64,000 nucleotides of DNA, taken from assembly GCA_017427945.1 (NCBI GenBank), contig JAFRRT010000023.1, positions 27,498-91,497 on the forward strand. Direction: 5' to 3'. Below the pieces are notes generated by a model, which was not told the origin of the DNA, ran no database searches, and saw nothing but the letters and a program-made list of their open reading frames with translations. This DNA is from Muribaculaceae bacterium. Lineage in GTDB: Bacteria > Bacteroidota > Bacteroidia > Bacteroidales > Muribaculaceae. This document shows, piece after piece, positions 42,553 through 50,598 of the stretch. How positions within the stretch are numbered: position 1 is the stretch's first letter; each line of letters starts with the position of its first letter. Both the position numbers and the translations under genes were made by a program.

Positions 42553-43078
42553 ATGCGAGTGCATTAAGGAGTTCGTCGGCGTTGCGTGCGACGAGGGTGC
42601 GGGTGAGGTCTTTGCCGCGGGCAAAGGGTGTGCGCGTCAGGTCGGCGAGCTGTTGAACAGTGCCGGCAAACATGCCGTCGAGGTCGGCTACGATGATGGG
42701 ACGCAGATCGTCATCGCCGATGCACATCACCGCGAGGGTCGAAATCCACTCATCAAGGGTGCCCACCCCACCAGGCAGCACCACGAACACGTCGCCATGC
42801 TCAATCATGTATTGCTTGCGGTCGCCCAGATTGGCGGTATATATCACCTGATTGCACACGGGGTCGATGCGGTGCCTGAACATCTCGGGAATGACGCCGA
42901 CGACATGCCCGCCCGCTTGGCGGACGGCAGTCGCGGTAACGTGCATGAGTCCCGCGTTTGAGCCGCCATAGAGCAGCGTATGGCCGTTGCGGCCAATCCA
43001 TGTGCCCAAAGCGGTGGCCAACTGCTGATATTTACCTTCCAGGCCCTCTTGAGAGCTGCAATAAACGACGATATTCAT
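42542..43078 (-). CDS. LOG family protein (TIGR00730)
   Basis: A 178-residue Rossmann-fold protein of the LOG family, related to plant LONELY GUY. Characterised members release cytokinin-type bases or hydrolyse nucleoside 5'-monophosphates to ribose 5-phosphate and base. The signature VLPGGVGTLDEW is near residue 100, with the N-terminal VVYCSSQ and YGGSNAGLMHVTA loop. The final residues FRR and the TAG stop are supplied by the dispersed repeat that overlaps its 3' end, so the natural C-terminus may have been altered. It lies 227 bp after birA, separated by a repeat element, so cotranscription is doubtful. Confidence 0.9.
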   Translation of the reverse strand: MNIVVYCSSQEGLEGKYQQLATALGTWIGRNGHTLLYGGSNAGLMHVTATAVRQAGGHVVGVIPEMFRHRIDPVCNQVIYTANLGDRKQYMIEHGDVFVVLPGGVGTLDEWISTLAVMCIGDDDLRPIIVADLDGMFAGTVQQLADLTRTPFARGKDLTRTLVARNADELLNALAFRR

Positions 43079-43094
43079 TTTCTAAGTCTAATTT

Positions 43095-43298
43095 AAAAAC
43101 TACAAATTACGCTAATTATACTAATTGGCATCCGCATACCTCTTTTATTGTCGGCGAATTGCGCTAATTAATCTAATTATTTGGCTGACGCACATGGTCA
43201 AACGCCCCCGCCCTAACGGGCACCCCCTCTTCTCTAAGAGGGGGAGTTTGGCATCCGCCGTGTAACCTTTGTTTAATTTGCGTAATTAGTAGTTTTTA
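43095..43298. repeat. MITE-like element with inverted AT-rich ends
   Basis: The left end (43095-43138) starts AAAAACTACAAATTACGCTA and ends GGCATCCGCA. The right end (43250-43298) is its inverse, with GGCATCCG and TAATTAGTAGTTTTTA. A partial third copy is at 43154-43193, and a 9-bp GC hairpin lies in the centre (43223-43244). No coding frame is inside. The ends match the flanks of the GxxExxY gene at 20539-21112. Confidence 0.6.
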
Positions 43299-43304
43299 TT
43301 GTTG

Positions 43305-44057
43305 TTATAGTACAGTGTTGTTGATGACGTGGCGTACCTGCTTGAAGAGGTAGTCGCGGCGGGTGCCGTCGGCGTGCTGCAGGGTGAGGGTGCCGTCGGG
43401 GGCGATGGCAGCGATGCCGGCCATGAAGCGGTTGCCCGCTGCGTCCTCAAAGGGGTGCAACTTGCCGTCGTTGCGGTACAGCGCCGCCATATACTGCCCG
43501 TGTAACTGCCCGCGGGCGGCTTCGTCGCCCAGGGTGCTCACCAGCTGCTCGATGCGGGAACACACGCGCTTTAACAGGGGCTCCAAATCGTGCTCACGGC
43601 CGGTGATGCCCGCCAGCGACACGGGGTTGGGGGCATCGCTGACAAAGCGCTGCTGGTTGACGTTGATGCCGATGCCGATGATGCAAGTGGCGATGGCGGT
43701 GCCGTCGAGGGAGTTCTCGATGAGCATGCCGCACACCTTCTTGTCGCGCCAATACACATCGTTGGGCCACTTGACGGTAAAGCCGTCGCCGCCCTCAGCA
43801 CTCAACGCCTCGACGACCGCCACGGCGGCGGCCTCGCTCAGGCAGAACTGGTCGCGGGCCTTGACAGGGGGGCGCTTGAGCAACATCGAGAAGGTGAGAT
43901 TCTTGCCGTCCTCGCTCTCCCAGGAGTTGCCCTTTTGGCCCCGTCCCGCCGTTTGGCAGGGGGTATAAATGACCGTACCGCCCGGCAGCGTGGCTGCCAA
44001 GCGGGACAGGTAAGTGTTGGTGCTCGCCGTCTGGCTTACTTTGATGTAGTGAGGCAT
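43305..44057 (-). CDS. birA: Biotin-[acetyl-CoA-carboxylase] ligase
   Basis: Activates biotin with ATP and attaches it to the biotin carboxyl carrier lysine. The 250-residue protein has the catalytic domain only, with no N-terminal DNA-binding domain, so it is not a BirA repressor. The biotinyl-AMP loop is TAGRGQKGNSW (GRG at 38-40), followed by KWPNDVYWRDKKVCGMLIE and IGIGINVN, and a C-terminal SH3-like cap. It follows tsaE by 12 bp, an order seen elsewhere in Bacteroidota. Confidence 0.95.
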   Translation of the reverse strand: MPHYIKVSQTASTNTYLSRLAATLPGGTVIYTPCQTAGRGQKGNSWESEDGKNLTFSMLLKRPPVKARDQFCLSEAAAVAVVEALSAEGGDGFTVKWPNDVYWRDKKVCGMLIENSLDGTAIATCIIGIGINVNQQRFVSDAPNPVSLAGITGREHDLEPLLKRVCSRIEQLVSTLGDEAARGQLHGQYMAALYRNDGKLHPFEDAAGNRFMAGIAAIAPDGTLTLQHADGTRRDYLFKQVRHVINNTVL

Positions 44058-44069
44058 GACGGCGAAGTT

Positions 44070-44510
44070 TCAGACGTTGGGGAAGGTCATCTTGAGGGTG
44101 CGGCTCTCGTCGTCGTTGACGGTGATGTCCACACGCACGGTATCGTCGGGCAGCAGTCCCTCGATGCGCTCGGGCCACTCGATGAAGCACAGGGCGCCGC
44201 TGTCGAAATAGTCCTCGGCTCCCAAGTCAACGGCCTCTTCCTCCTTCTCCAGGCGATAGCAGTCGAAGTGGTAAATCAGCTCGGCAGTGGCGTCGCTGCG
44301 GTACTCGTTGATGATGGCAAACGAGGGCGAATTGGTCACGTCGCTCTCCACGCCCAGCTGCTTGCACAGGGCGTTGATGAATGTGGTCTTGCCGGCTCCC
44401 ATCTCGCCGTAGAAGGCATAAACCGTGAGGTCGCCCATCTCGGTCATGAACTTGTAGGCGGCTTCCTCGAGCGCCTCAAGGTTGGGAATAGGTATCTCTA
44501 ATGTTTTCAT
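44070..44510 (-). CDS. tsaE: tRNA threonylcarbamoyladenosine biosynthesis ATPase TsaE
   Basis: ATPase that resets the TsaB-TsaD complex in t6A37 synthesis on ANN-decoding tRNAs. The protein is 146 residues. Walker A is GEMGAGKTT at 35-43. [12 protein letters not shown] is the switch-like block, and [20 protein letters not shown] with FIEWPERI are the TsaE signatures. It lies between porX and birA, 97 bp and 12 bp away. Confidence 0.95.
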   Translation of the reverse strand: MKTLEIPIPNLEALEEAAYKFMTEMGDLTVYAFYGEMGAGKTTFINALCKQLGVESDVTNSPSFAIINEYRSDATAELIYHFDCYRLEKEEEAVDLGAEDYFDSGALCFIEWPERIEGLLPDDTVRVDITVNDDESRTLKMTFPNV

Positions 44511-44585
44511 TTTAGTCCTTAGTTGTTAGTTGTTGGTTTCTTGTTGTTAACTTGCACCAGTTTCTCTAAACTTTAAACTTTACAC

Positions 44586-44607
44586 TTCAAGTTTCGTGAA
44601 ACTTGAA
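44586..44607 (-). terminator. Palindromic hairpin at the porX stop
   Basis: TTCAAGTTTC-GT-GAAACTTGAA is a perfect 10-bp inverted repeat directly after the porX stop codon. It is followed on the reverse strand by AT-rich TTTAAAGTTTAG-type DNA rather than a clean T-run. It may attenuate rather than fully end transcription into tsaE. Confidence 0.5.
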
Positions 44608-46152
44608 TCACTTTGGAGATAGCGTCACGATGGGCACGAGCATCTCTTCCATGGAGATGCCGCCGTGCTGGAACGTGTCGTTGTAATAGGAAACGTAGTA
44701 GTTGTAGTTGTTGGGATAAGCAAAGAAGTCGCGGTTCATTGCAAAGATGTAGGTGCTCGAGATGTTGGGAGCGGGCAGGCCCACGCGCTTAGGCTGCTTA
44801 ATCTCATAAACCTGCTTGCTGTTGTAGGTCAGGCTCTTGCCCACCTTGTAGCGCAGGTTGGTGTTGATGTTCTTGTCGCCGATGACATTGATGGGACGGT
44901 CCACCTTGATGGTGCCGTGGTCGGTGGTGAGAATGACCTTGTAGCCGTTCTCGGCCATGAGCTTGAAGATGTCGAGCACATTGGAGTTCTTGAACCAGGA
45001 CACGGTCACCGAGCGGTAGGCCTCGTCGGTGTTCGCCAACTCGCGTATCATCTTCGACTCGGTGCGGGCGTGCGAGAGCATATCCACAAAGTTGAACACC
45101 ATCACGTTGAGCTCGTAGTTCTTGAACATGCCGAAGTTCTGCATCAGCTTCTCGCCGGCGGCGCTGTCATTCATCTTGCTGTAAGAGAAATGCACCTTGC
45201 GGCGGTAACGGTCGAGCAGCGTCTGGATAAGGGGCGCCTCGTTGAGGTTCTTGCCCTCCTCGCTCTCCTCATCGACCCACAGGTCGGGGAACATCTGCTC
45301 GATATCAACAGGCATCAGGCCCGAGAAAATGGCATTGCGGGCATATTGTGTCGCCGTCGGCAGGATGGTGGTGTACAGCTTCTCGCTCTCGATATTGAAG
45401 AAGTCGGCAAGCAACGGGCTGACGGTACGCCACTGGTCGAGGCGGAAGTTGTCGATGACCACGAAGCACACCTTCTCGCCCTTGTCGAGCAGGGGCAGCA
45501 CCTTGGTCTTGAACAGCTCGTTGCTGCGCAGGGGGTGCTCGGGCTTGGTCATCCAGTCCTCATAGTTGCGCCTCACGAATTTGGCAAACGCGCTGTTCGC
45601 CTCCACCTTTTGCATGCGCAGCATCTCGTCCATCTGCGTGTCGGCATTCGACAAGGTCAGCTCCCAGCGCACGAGGGTGGAATACAACTCGTACCAGTCC
45701 TCGATGGTCTGAGCCGAGTTAATCATCTGTCCGATGCGCATAAATTCCTGCCTGTAGTCACCGGTGACCTTCTCGGCAATGAGCTCATCGCTGTGCAGGT
45801 TCTTCTTGATGGACAGCAATATCTGCATGGGGTTGACGGGCTTGATCAGGTAATCGGCAATCTCGCTGCCGATGGCCTGGTTCATGATGTCCTCCTCCTC
45901 GCTCTTGGTAATCATGATGACGGGGACATTGGGCTGCATGATCTTGATGCGCTGCAGGGCTTCCAACCCGCTGATGCCCGGCATGTTCTCGTCAAGGATG
46001 ATAAGGTTGAAAATCTGGTTGCTCAAGGCGTCGATGGCATCGCGCCCGTTGGTCACAGTCTCCACCTCATAGCCCTTGTTCTGCAAGAACAGGATGTGCG
46101 GCTTCAACAGGTCGATTTCGTCGTCGGCCCACAATATTCTTTCTTTGCTCAT
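44608..46152 (-). CDS. porX: T9SS response regulator PorX (receiver plus PglZ domain)
   Basis: Response regulator of the type IX secretion system, paired with the sensor PorY in Porphyromonas gingivalis. The protein is 514 residues. The N-terminal receiver (1-120) has the acidic pair Asp10/Asp11, the phospho-acceptor Asp54 in LIILDENMPG and the Lys of DYLIKP. A helical linker follows. The C-terminal PglZ domain (about 200-510) is an alkaline-phosphatase-superfamily fold with VVIDNFRLDQW, TTILPTATQYARNAIFSG and TTDHGTIKV carrying the metal-binding Asp/His; PorX has been shown to act as a phosphodiesterase. There is no DNA-binding domain. It follows porW by 27 bp. Confidence 0.93.
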   Translation of the reverse strand: MSKERILWADDEIDLLKPHILFLQNKGYEVETVTNGRDAIDALSNQIFNLIILDENMPGISGLEALQRIKIMQPNVPVIMITKSEEEDIMNQAIGSEIADYLIKPVNPMQILLSIKKNLHSDELIAEKVTGDYRQEFMRIGQMINSAQTIEDWYELYSTLVRWELTLSNADTQMDEMLRMQKVEANSAFAKFVRRNYEDWMTKPEHPLRSNELFKTKVLPLLDKGEKVCFVVIDNFRLDQWRTVSPLLADFFNIESEKLYTTILPTATQYARNAIFSGLMPVDIEQMFPDLWVDEESEEGKNLNEAPLIQTLLDRYRRKVHFSYSKMNDSAAGEKLMQNFGMFKNYELNVMVFNFVDMLSHARTESKMIRELANTDEAYRSVTVSWFKNSNVLDIFKLMAENGYKVILTTDHGTIKVDRPINVIGDKNINTNLRYKVGKSLTYNSKQVYEIKQPKRVGLPAPNISSTYIFAMNRDFFAYPNNYNYYVSYYNDTFQHGGISMEEMLVPIVTLSPK

Positions 46153-46179
46153 ACGGTTTGATGAATCGTTAAAGTGTTG

Positions 46180-49100
46180 TTAGTCATTCTTCTTTTGAGG
46201 TCTGACAGAGCGACCCTGATTGTTGGCAGGCTTCGAAGCGTTGGTGCCATCTCCGGCCGGTTTGTCATCAGGATTTGTGCCATCGGGCTTGGTAGTGACA
46301 GTGCCATTGTCGGGATTGTCAGACTTGTCGGACTTGTCGGATTTATCAGACTTTCCCGATTTGCCCGCCTTATCAGCCTTGTCGGCCTTAGCCTGCTGTT
46401 GTCGCTCGGCGGCTCTGTCCTTGCGCTCCTGCTCACGGTCCTTTTGCCGCTGCTTGCGTTCCTGCTCGCGTTCCTTGGCCTGTTGCTTACGGTCTTTGGC
46501 CTTTTGTTTGCGCTCGCGTTCACGCTCCTTGGCTTTTTCCTTGCGCTCTTTCTCACGCTCCTTGGCGAGGCGCTTGCGCTCCTTCACCTTATCCTTGCGG
46601 GCCTGTTCCTTGGCCTTCTTGGCATCTTTCTTAGCCTGTTCAGCAGCCTTGTATGCAGCCTTAGCCGAGTCTTCACGCCACTTGTAGCGGAAGTCACGCT
46701 CTTTCTCTTTCTCCTTCTCGGCCTGCTCGATGGAGTCTTGCTCAGCAATCTCGGCGATACGGGCCAGCTTGCGCTCGTGCTTCTGCTCCTTCTTGATGCT
46801 GTCATTAATCTCCTTCTGGCGCTTCTTCTCGGCCTTCTCGCGGGCCTTGGCTTCACGCTCCAGCTGCTTCAAGCGCTGTTCCTCCAGGCGATCCTGCTCC
46901 TTGCGCTCCTTGTTGCTCAGGGTGGTTGTCGGGGTATTGGCAACGGTCGAGCGGTTCCTGTAATCGTTGGCCTTGATTTGGGTGCGCTCAGCCTCTTGAC
47001 GGGCGCGTTCCTCGGCCTCGATGCGGGCCTGCTCTTCGGCAAGGGCTTCAGCCTCAAGGCGTGCTTGCTCTTCGGCCTCCTCAAGCGCCTTCTCCTCGGC
47101 ATCTCTCTTGGCAATCTCGGCAGCCTCACGCTCATACTGCTCGTTCTCGATGCGCTCACGCTCACGACGTGCGGCAGCTTCGGCCTCGGCCTCTTCCATG
47201 GCCTTCCTCTGGGCCTCGTCGAGTTCCTTCTTCTCGAGGTCGCTGTGCTCCTTGTCGTTCTTCTCTTCCAGATAGTTGAAGTAATCCTCAAAGGTGCGGC
47301 CCTCGGTCAGCAACAGGTTAAAGTTAGCGGCACTGATGATAACATAGTGCACTTGTCGAGGAATATTGATGGTATTGTCCTGCTCGAACATCGAGCGGTA
47401 ATGCTTAGCCTCGGCGAAATTGTCCATACCCTTGACCACGAGCAGTCCCAGCGAGCCGAAGTTCATCTGCTCGATATCATAGTCCTTAACCTTGAAGGCA
47501 TTGAAATTGTGGCGGGCCACCTCATAGAGCAGCATGTTGCTGTTCACACTGTCGAGCGGATACATCAGGATGAACACCTGCGGCTTGTCGTTGTCCTCGG
47601 CAAAGGGGGTGAAGGTCTTTTCCAGCGCCATGGGCGTGGTGTCGTTGCTCAGGCGGGTGGTCCATAACATGCCGCGCACGTTGCTGCCACCGCCCTCCAG
47701 ACGACGGCCCTGGTTCAGCTGCTTGACAATCTCCGACGCTGTCGGGGTGATATCGGTCTGCGGGTAACGCTGCAACATGTCCTTGAGGGTTTCCTTGAAC
47801 TTATCGTGGTTCTTCTCGGTCAGGTAGCTCAACGCGTCAATGAACATGAACTTGGGCATGATCTTCGACAGCGGATACTTGCGCATCATCTCGGCATAGG
47901 CTTCATGCACACCGGTATGGTTGTTAGCAAGGTAGTTGGCATAGGCCGCCTCATACATCTGCTCCTGGTCGCGGTTCATATTCTTGAGGTTCTCCAGATA
48001 GTTGGGATCCTGCATCGCCATGCCGTACTTCGATTCCGGGAACTCGGTGAGGATGCTGTCGCGGTAGGGCTGGGCGTCGGCTTCCTGGTTGTTGCGCATG
48101 TACATCATGTACATATTATAATAGACGTCGAGCCGGTAGGTGTTGTCAGGATAGAGCTCCAGCAACTGGTTGAACTCATAGGCCGCAGCATCATAGTCCT
48201 CCATCTTGTCCTTGAGGATGGTACCCATATTGTACAGACCTTCCTGGATAATCTCGTGAGCTGCCGCGATTTCTTCCTCGGTCTTGGGAATCTGCTTTAG
48301 GTAATATTCCTCATAGTGCGGGTCCTCGGCACGCTTCAGCGCCTCGACATCCACCTTGATGGTATCACCGTTCTCATCTACCGTCACGCTGTCGGCAAGG
48401 GCCATCAAAACGCTGTCGGGCACTTCCTCGTCGTCGAACGAGAAGGTCGACTTGTTATGGCGGCGCCAGTTGTCCTCCAGTTTGCGGCTACCCCACTTTT
48501 TCTGGAACTGTGTCTTACCGGCGGTCTTGACAGCTGTGTTATAGAAGTACCATGAATTGTCGGTGACGTTGGTATAGTTCTTCTGATTGTCCTCAAGCGG
48601 GTTACCCTTGGATTCCTGTTCGGCCAGGTATGCCGCACGGGCCTGTTCCTCGGCCTCCTCTTTCTCTTTCTTCTTCAGCTCCTCGATAATCTTGGCAATA
48701 ACGGCCTTCTGTTGCTCGGGCGTCATCGCGGCCAGCCTGAGCAACGAGTCCTGCAGGGTGACATTCTGCGAATAAACGGCCAACTCATCGAGCACGTCGC
48801 TGCGCTTCTTGAGCAGCTTGTAATTGGGGAAATCCTCGTTGACCAGTGGAATACCCTCGGCATAGCATACTTGCGCTTCGTCATACTGGCGACGGTCGAA
48901 ATAGATGCCACCCAGCTTCAACTGGCTAATGGCCTTGTCCACACCGTTGCGGGTACTCTTCTCAGCAGCAAGTTTGTAGTTCTCGATAGCGCTCAGGACA
49001 TCGCCGTGGGAATAATAGAGGTTACCTATGGCATAGTAAATCTGGTCCAGATAATCCTTGTTGCGGTCGTAGCGCGTCATGCGCTTCAGCGCCTTGACCT

Positions 49101-50010
49101 CGCTGGCGATGTTGGTACCCTCATACACGGCACTCTGCTTGATGCGGGCATTGAACTTGGTGCGGTAGGTCGAGCCGCTGCTGCCGCCCGCCTGCTTGTA
49201 TGCCAGGTAGGCATTGTGCTTGTCGCCCACATCCTCATAGAGCTGACCCAGCAGGAAGCACATGCGCACCTTCTCATTGCCCTTGAAACCCTTCACGGCT
49301 TGGGCAAGATAAGGGATGGCCTCCTCGGGCTGCTGAGCCTTGATGTAATAGTCGGCAAACGCGGCATTGGCAAGTGCCCGCACGCGCTTGTTGGTGATTT
49401 CGTCAAGATGTACGTGGGCAAGCACGTTGTCGGCCTCGGTGGGCCAACCCATGGCGCAATAGCACAGGGCCTCACGCACCTGGCTCTCCTGCACCAGGTC
49501 CTTCTTCCACGTGAAGTGGCGCGCAATGTAGCGGAAGGTGGCGGCAGCATCCAGGAAGTCGCCCTTCATATACTGCGCCTTGGCCATCAGGTACCATGCG
49601 TTGTGCAGGAAGGGGTTGTACTCGTCACGTGCCAGCCACTCCTGATACTTCGGGTCGCGGTTCTTGCCGCTCTTGCGTTTGGGTTTCTTCTTGATGGAGT
49701 GCTTGGCGATGGCGGTTTCCATCTTCTCGATGGTACGTTCAAAGCTGCCGCTGGGCTGCGGAGCCTTCGGGTTGGAACGCGCCTCGGCAGGATGCATGTA
49801 CAGGTGCTGCGAGTAATCGTCCTCATAGGAGTCCAGCATCGATTTCAGCTGCTCGTCATAGTTGGTCTTGCCGTGATAATAGACATTATATTTGGTAGTG
49901 AACGACTGCCAAAAACGAGAGCGGGCGGTGTTAGTCTTGGTGCTGCACGCAGCCAGCAAGACCAGCATCGCTAAAATCATGCACGGTATGAAACGTCGTG
50001 TCCTGTTCAA
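46180..50010 (-). CDS. porW: T9SS-associated TPR lipoprotein PorW/SprE
   Basis: A 1276-residue outer-membrane-type lipoprotein with lipobox LLAAC at Cys22. Residues ~25-650 are TPR and TPR-like helices (SRFWQSFTTKYNVYYHGKTN is the PorW/SprE opening). A middle part near 700-900 has YPDNTYRLDVYYNMYMMYMR and a GRTFEDYF block. From about residue 900 to 1210 the chain becomes an almost uninterrupted Glu/Lys/Arg/Ala helix, then a Lys/Asp/Ser-rich low-complexity tail. PorW is required for T9SS secretion and SprE for gliding in Flavobacterium. The adjacent porX supports the call. The charged extension is much longer than the usual C-terminus I know for this family. Confidence 0.8.
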   Translation of the reverse strand: MNRTRRFIPCMILAMLVLLAACSTKTNTARSRFWQSFTTKYNVYYHGKTNYDEQLKSMLDSYEDDYSQHLYMHPAEARSNPKAPQPSGSFERTIEKMETAIAKHSIKKKPKRKSGKNRDPKYQEWLARDEYNPFLHNAWYLMAKAQYMKGDFLDAAATFRYIARHFTWKKDLVQESQVREALCYCAMGWPTEADNVLAHVHLDEITNKRVRALANAAFADYYIKAQQPEEAIPYLAQAVKGFKGNEKVRMCFLLGQLYEDVGDKHNAYLAYKQAGGSSGSTYRTKFNARIKQSAVYEGTNIASEVKALKRMTRYDRNKDYLDQIYYAIGNLYYSHGDVLSAIENYKLAAEKSTRNGVDKAISQLKLGGIYFDRRQYDEAQVCYAEGIPLVNEDFPNYKLLKKRSDVLDELAVYSQNVTLQDSLLRLAAMTPEQQKAVIAKIIEELKKKEKEEAEEQARAAYLAEQESKGNPLEDNQKNYTNVTDNSWYFYNTAVKTAGKTQFQKKWGSRKLEDNWRRHNKSTFSFDDEEVPDSVLMALADSVTVDENGDTIKVDVEALKRAEDPHYEEYYLKQIPKTEEEIAAAHEIIQEGLYNMGTILKDKMEDYDAAAYEFNQLLELYPDNTYRLDVYYNMYMMYMRNNQEADAQPYRDSILTEFPESKYGMAMQDPNYLENLKNMNRDQEQMYEAAYANYLANNHTGVHEAYAEMMRKYPLSKIMPKFMFIDALSYLTEKNHDKFKETLKDMLQRYPQTDITPTASEIVKQLNQGRRLEGGGSNVRGMLWTTRLSNDTTPMALEKTFTPFAEDNDKPQVFILMYPLDSVNSNMLLYEVARHNFNAFKVKDYDIEQMNFGSLGLLVVKGMDNFAEAKHYRSMFEQDNTINIPRQVHYVIISAANFNLLLTEGRTFEDYFNYLEEKNDKEHSDLEKKELDEAQRKAMEEAEAEAAARRERERIENEQYEREAAEIAKRDAEEKALEEAEEQARLEAEALAEEQARIEAEERARQEAERTQIKANDYRNRSTVANTPTTTLSNKERKEQDRLEEQRLKQLEREAKAREKAEKKRQKEINDSIKKEQKHERKLARIAEIAEQDSIEQAEKEKEKERDFRYKWREDSAKAAYKAAEQAKKDAKKAKEQARKDKVKERKRLAKEREKERKEKAKERERERKQKAKDRKQQAKEREQERKQRQKDREQERKDRAAERQQQAKADKADKAGKSGKSDKSDKSDKSDNPDNGTVTTKPDGTNPDDKPAGDGTNASKPANNQGRSVRPQKKND

Positions 50011-50059
50011 CTCCGTCGATTTTTACTTTAGTTTCTTATTAAACGAGGCTATCGCGATT

Positions 50060-50515
50060 TTATTGCCCTGAGGCTTGGTTACTGCGATATTCAGCCGCAA
50101 GTTGCAGGAACTCCTCGCGGATGCTCGACGGCATCACCAGGCCGCGGTGCTTGATGCTCTGGCCCCACCCCAGCAGGTCGCTCGGCTGCAGCGTGTAGAG
50201 CACGTCGCGCCACTGTTCCAGTTCCTCGGGCGTGTAGCCGTCCTCGGCACGACCGGCAAACAGGTCCAGCTCCTCATCGTCATAGTAGGTGGGCTTTGTC
50301 TCGCATTGCCCGGCAAGCAGCTGCTCGGTCGGGCACACCGGGCGCAGGCCGCAGCCCTCGTCGACACAGCCTGTCGACGTCGGTTCCTCGGTCTCCTCGG
50401 CTTCCTCAGCAACGGCGGCATCACCGGCATCACGGCGATAAAACAACTTATCGATGAGCCACACCACGGCGCCGCCCAGCACCAGTATTGCCAACAGTAT
50501 GATTGCCGGTTTCAT
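50060..50515 (-). CDS. Conserved Bacteroidota membrane-anchored protein of unknown function
   Basis: A 151-residue protein. A signal anchor at about 3-21 (AIILLAILVLGGAVVWLIDK) is followed by an acidic region with a CxxxxC-xC and a further Cys pair (TGCVDEGCGL, PVCPTE). The C-terminal ~75 residues (YDDEELDLFAGRAEDGYTPE through DVLYTLQPSDLLGW to LVMPSSIREEFLQLAAEY) form a soluble domain often seen beside porW-type or transport genes in this phylum. It lies between the alanine symporter (83 bp) and porW (49 bp) on the same strand. No function can be assigned. Confidence 0.75.
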   Translation of the reverse strand: MKPAIILLAILVLGGAVVWLIDKLFYRRDAGDAAVAEEAEETEEPTSTGCVDEGCGLRPVCPTEQLLAGQCETKPTYYDDEELDLFAGRAEDGYTPEELEQWRDVLYTLQPSDLLGWGQSIKHRGLVMPSSIREEFLQLAAEYRSNQASGQ

Positions 50516-50598
50516 CTCGTTTCAGGATTTTGGTGCCTCACGGGGGCGGTATTTTCACAGGTTGTTGCCATCGGTGACAAGGGGTATTGATAATGGTG

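Noticed and set aside
44665-46161. A 498-codon open frame opposite porX
   Set aside because: It is antisense to a gene with full receiver and PglZ motifs. Its translation is Val/Leu/His/Gly-rich with no family motif, typical of a mirror frame in GC-biased codons.
46174-47667. A 497-codon Leu/Phe-rich frame opposite the PorW tail, resembling a membrane protein
   Set aside because: The hydrophobic appearance comes from reading the Glu/Lys/Arg codons of the charged helix backwards. No promoter or start context supports it.
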